Shown: piece after piece, positions 5,076 to 5,124 of the stretch
How the letters are laid out: each line of letters opens with the position of its first letter
Position numbering within the stretch: position 1 is the first letter of the stretch
NCBI GenBank assembly: GCA_003162235.1
Contig: PMMN01000047.1
Coordinates: 15,522 to 20,645 of the forward strand
DNA: 5,124 nt
Source: Actinomycetota bacterium
Lineage (GTDB): Bacteria > Actinomycetota > Thermoleophilia > Gaiellales > Gaiellaceae
Direction of reading: 5' to 3'
Notes under the pieces: model-generated
Seen by the model: the letters and a program-made list of their open reading frames with translations, nothing else
What the model was told of the DNA's origin: nothing
The model's database searches: none
Program-made: the position numbers and the translations under genes

Positions 5076-5124
5076 CCAGGATGACAGGAGCTGACGCCAT
5101 CATTCGCTCGCTGGAAGCCGAGGG
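5072..5124 (+). CDS. ilvB: Acetolactate synthase large subunit, N-terminus (partial at right edge)
   Basis: Only 17 full codons are visible: MTRMTGADAIIRSLEAE, with the next codon starting as Gly. This matches the opening of thiamine-diphosphate-dependent acetohydroxyacid synthase large subunits, which typically begin with an MTGAxAIVRALEEEG-like stretch. The enzyme condenses two pyruvates, or pyruvate with 2-oxobutyrate, in the first common step of valine, leucine and isoleucine synthesis. The ATG overlaps the preceding stop (ATGA), implying translational coupling. The valine-rich leader upstream supports the assignment independently. The catalytic glutamate and cofactor-binding motifs are beyond the edge, so the call rests on the N-terminus plus context; another ThDP enzyme is possible but less likely. 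Confidence 0.8.
   Translation, partial: MTRMTGADAIIRSLEAE

Overview
The window is strongly GC-rich, with G/C-ending codons in every convincing gene. It carries amino-acid biosynthesis genes in an arrangement typical of a high-GC actinobacterium. A deep-branching class such as Thermoleophilia is my best guess, but that placement is inference from style, not from a marker gene.

Left part (1-2783, minus strand): the first 927 codons of gltB, the large subunit of NADPH-type glutamate synthase. The gene runs off the left edge. It is missed by an ATG-to-stop ORF search because its stop lies outside the window and the only usable start in its open frame is a TTG at 2783. A good minus-strand promoter (-10 TATAGT) sits about 220 nt upstream. 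The resulting long 5' leader holds a 32-codon upstream ORF and complementary segments that could hide the gltB ribosome-binding region.

Middle (2784-3913): a divergent intergenic region, then one plus-strand gene of unknown function (3128-3667, 179 aa). It is followed by a run of three strong adjacent hairpins (3684-3801) with no recognised identity.

Right part (3873-5124, plus strand): the start of a branched-chain amino-acid operon. A consensus -35 box (TTGACA) leads to a transcript that should start only a few bases before a 32-residue leader peptide, whose C-terminal half is packed with Val, Leu and Ile codons. The valine-codon run is complementary to the Shine-Dalgarno and start codon of the next gene, about 100 nt downstream. 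This suggests leader-peptide control acting on translation. That next gene (4113-5075) encodes a shortened isopropylmalate-dehydrogenase-fold protein that has lost most catalytic and NAD-binding residues. It overlaps by 4 bp the start of ilvB (acetolactate synthase large subunit), which leaves the window at the right edge.

Together, gltB supplies glutamate, the amino donor for branched-chain transamination, and the ilv operon makes the carbon skeletons. The most noteworthy items are the valine attenuator with its SD-sequestering helix and the catalytically dead LeuB paralogue kept as the first gene of the ilv operon.
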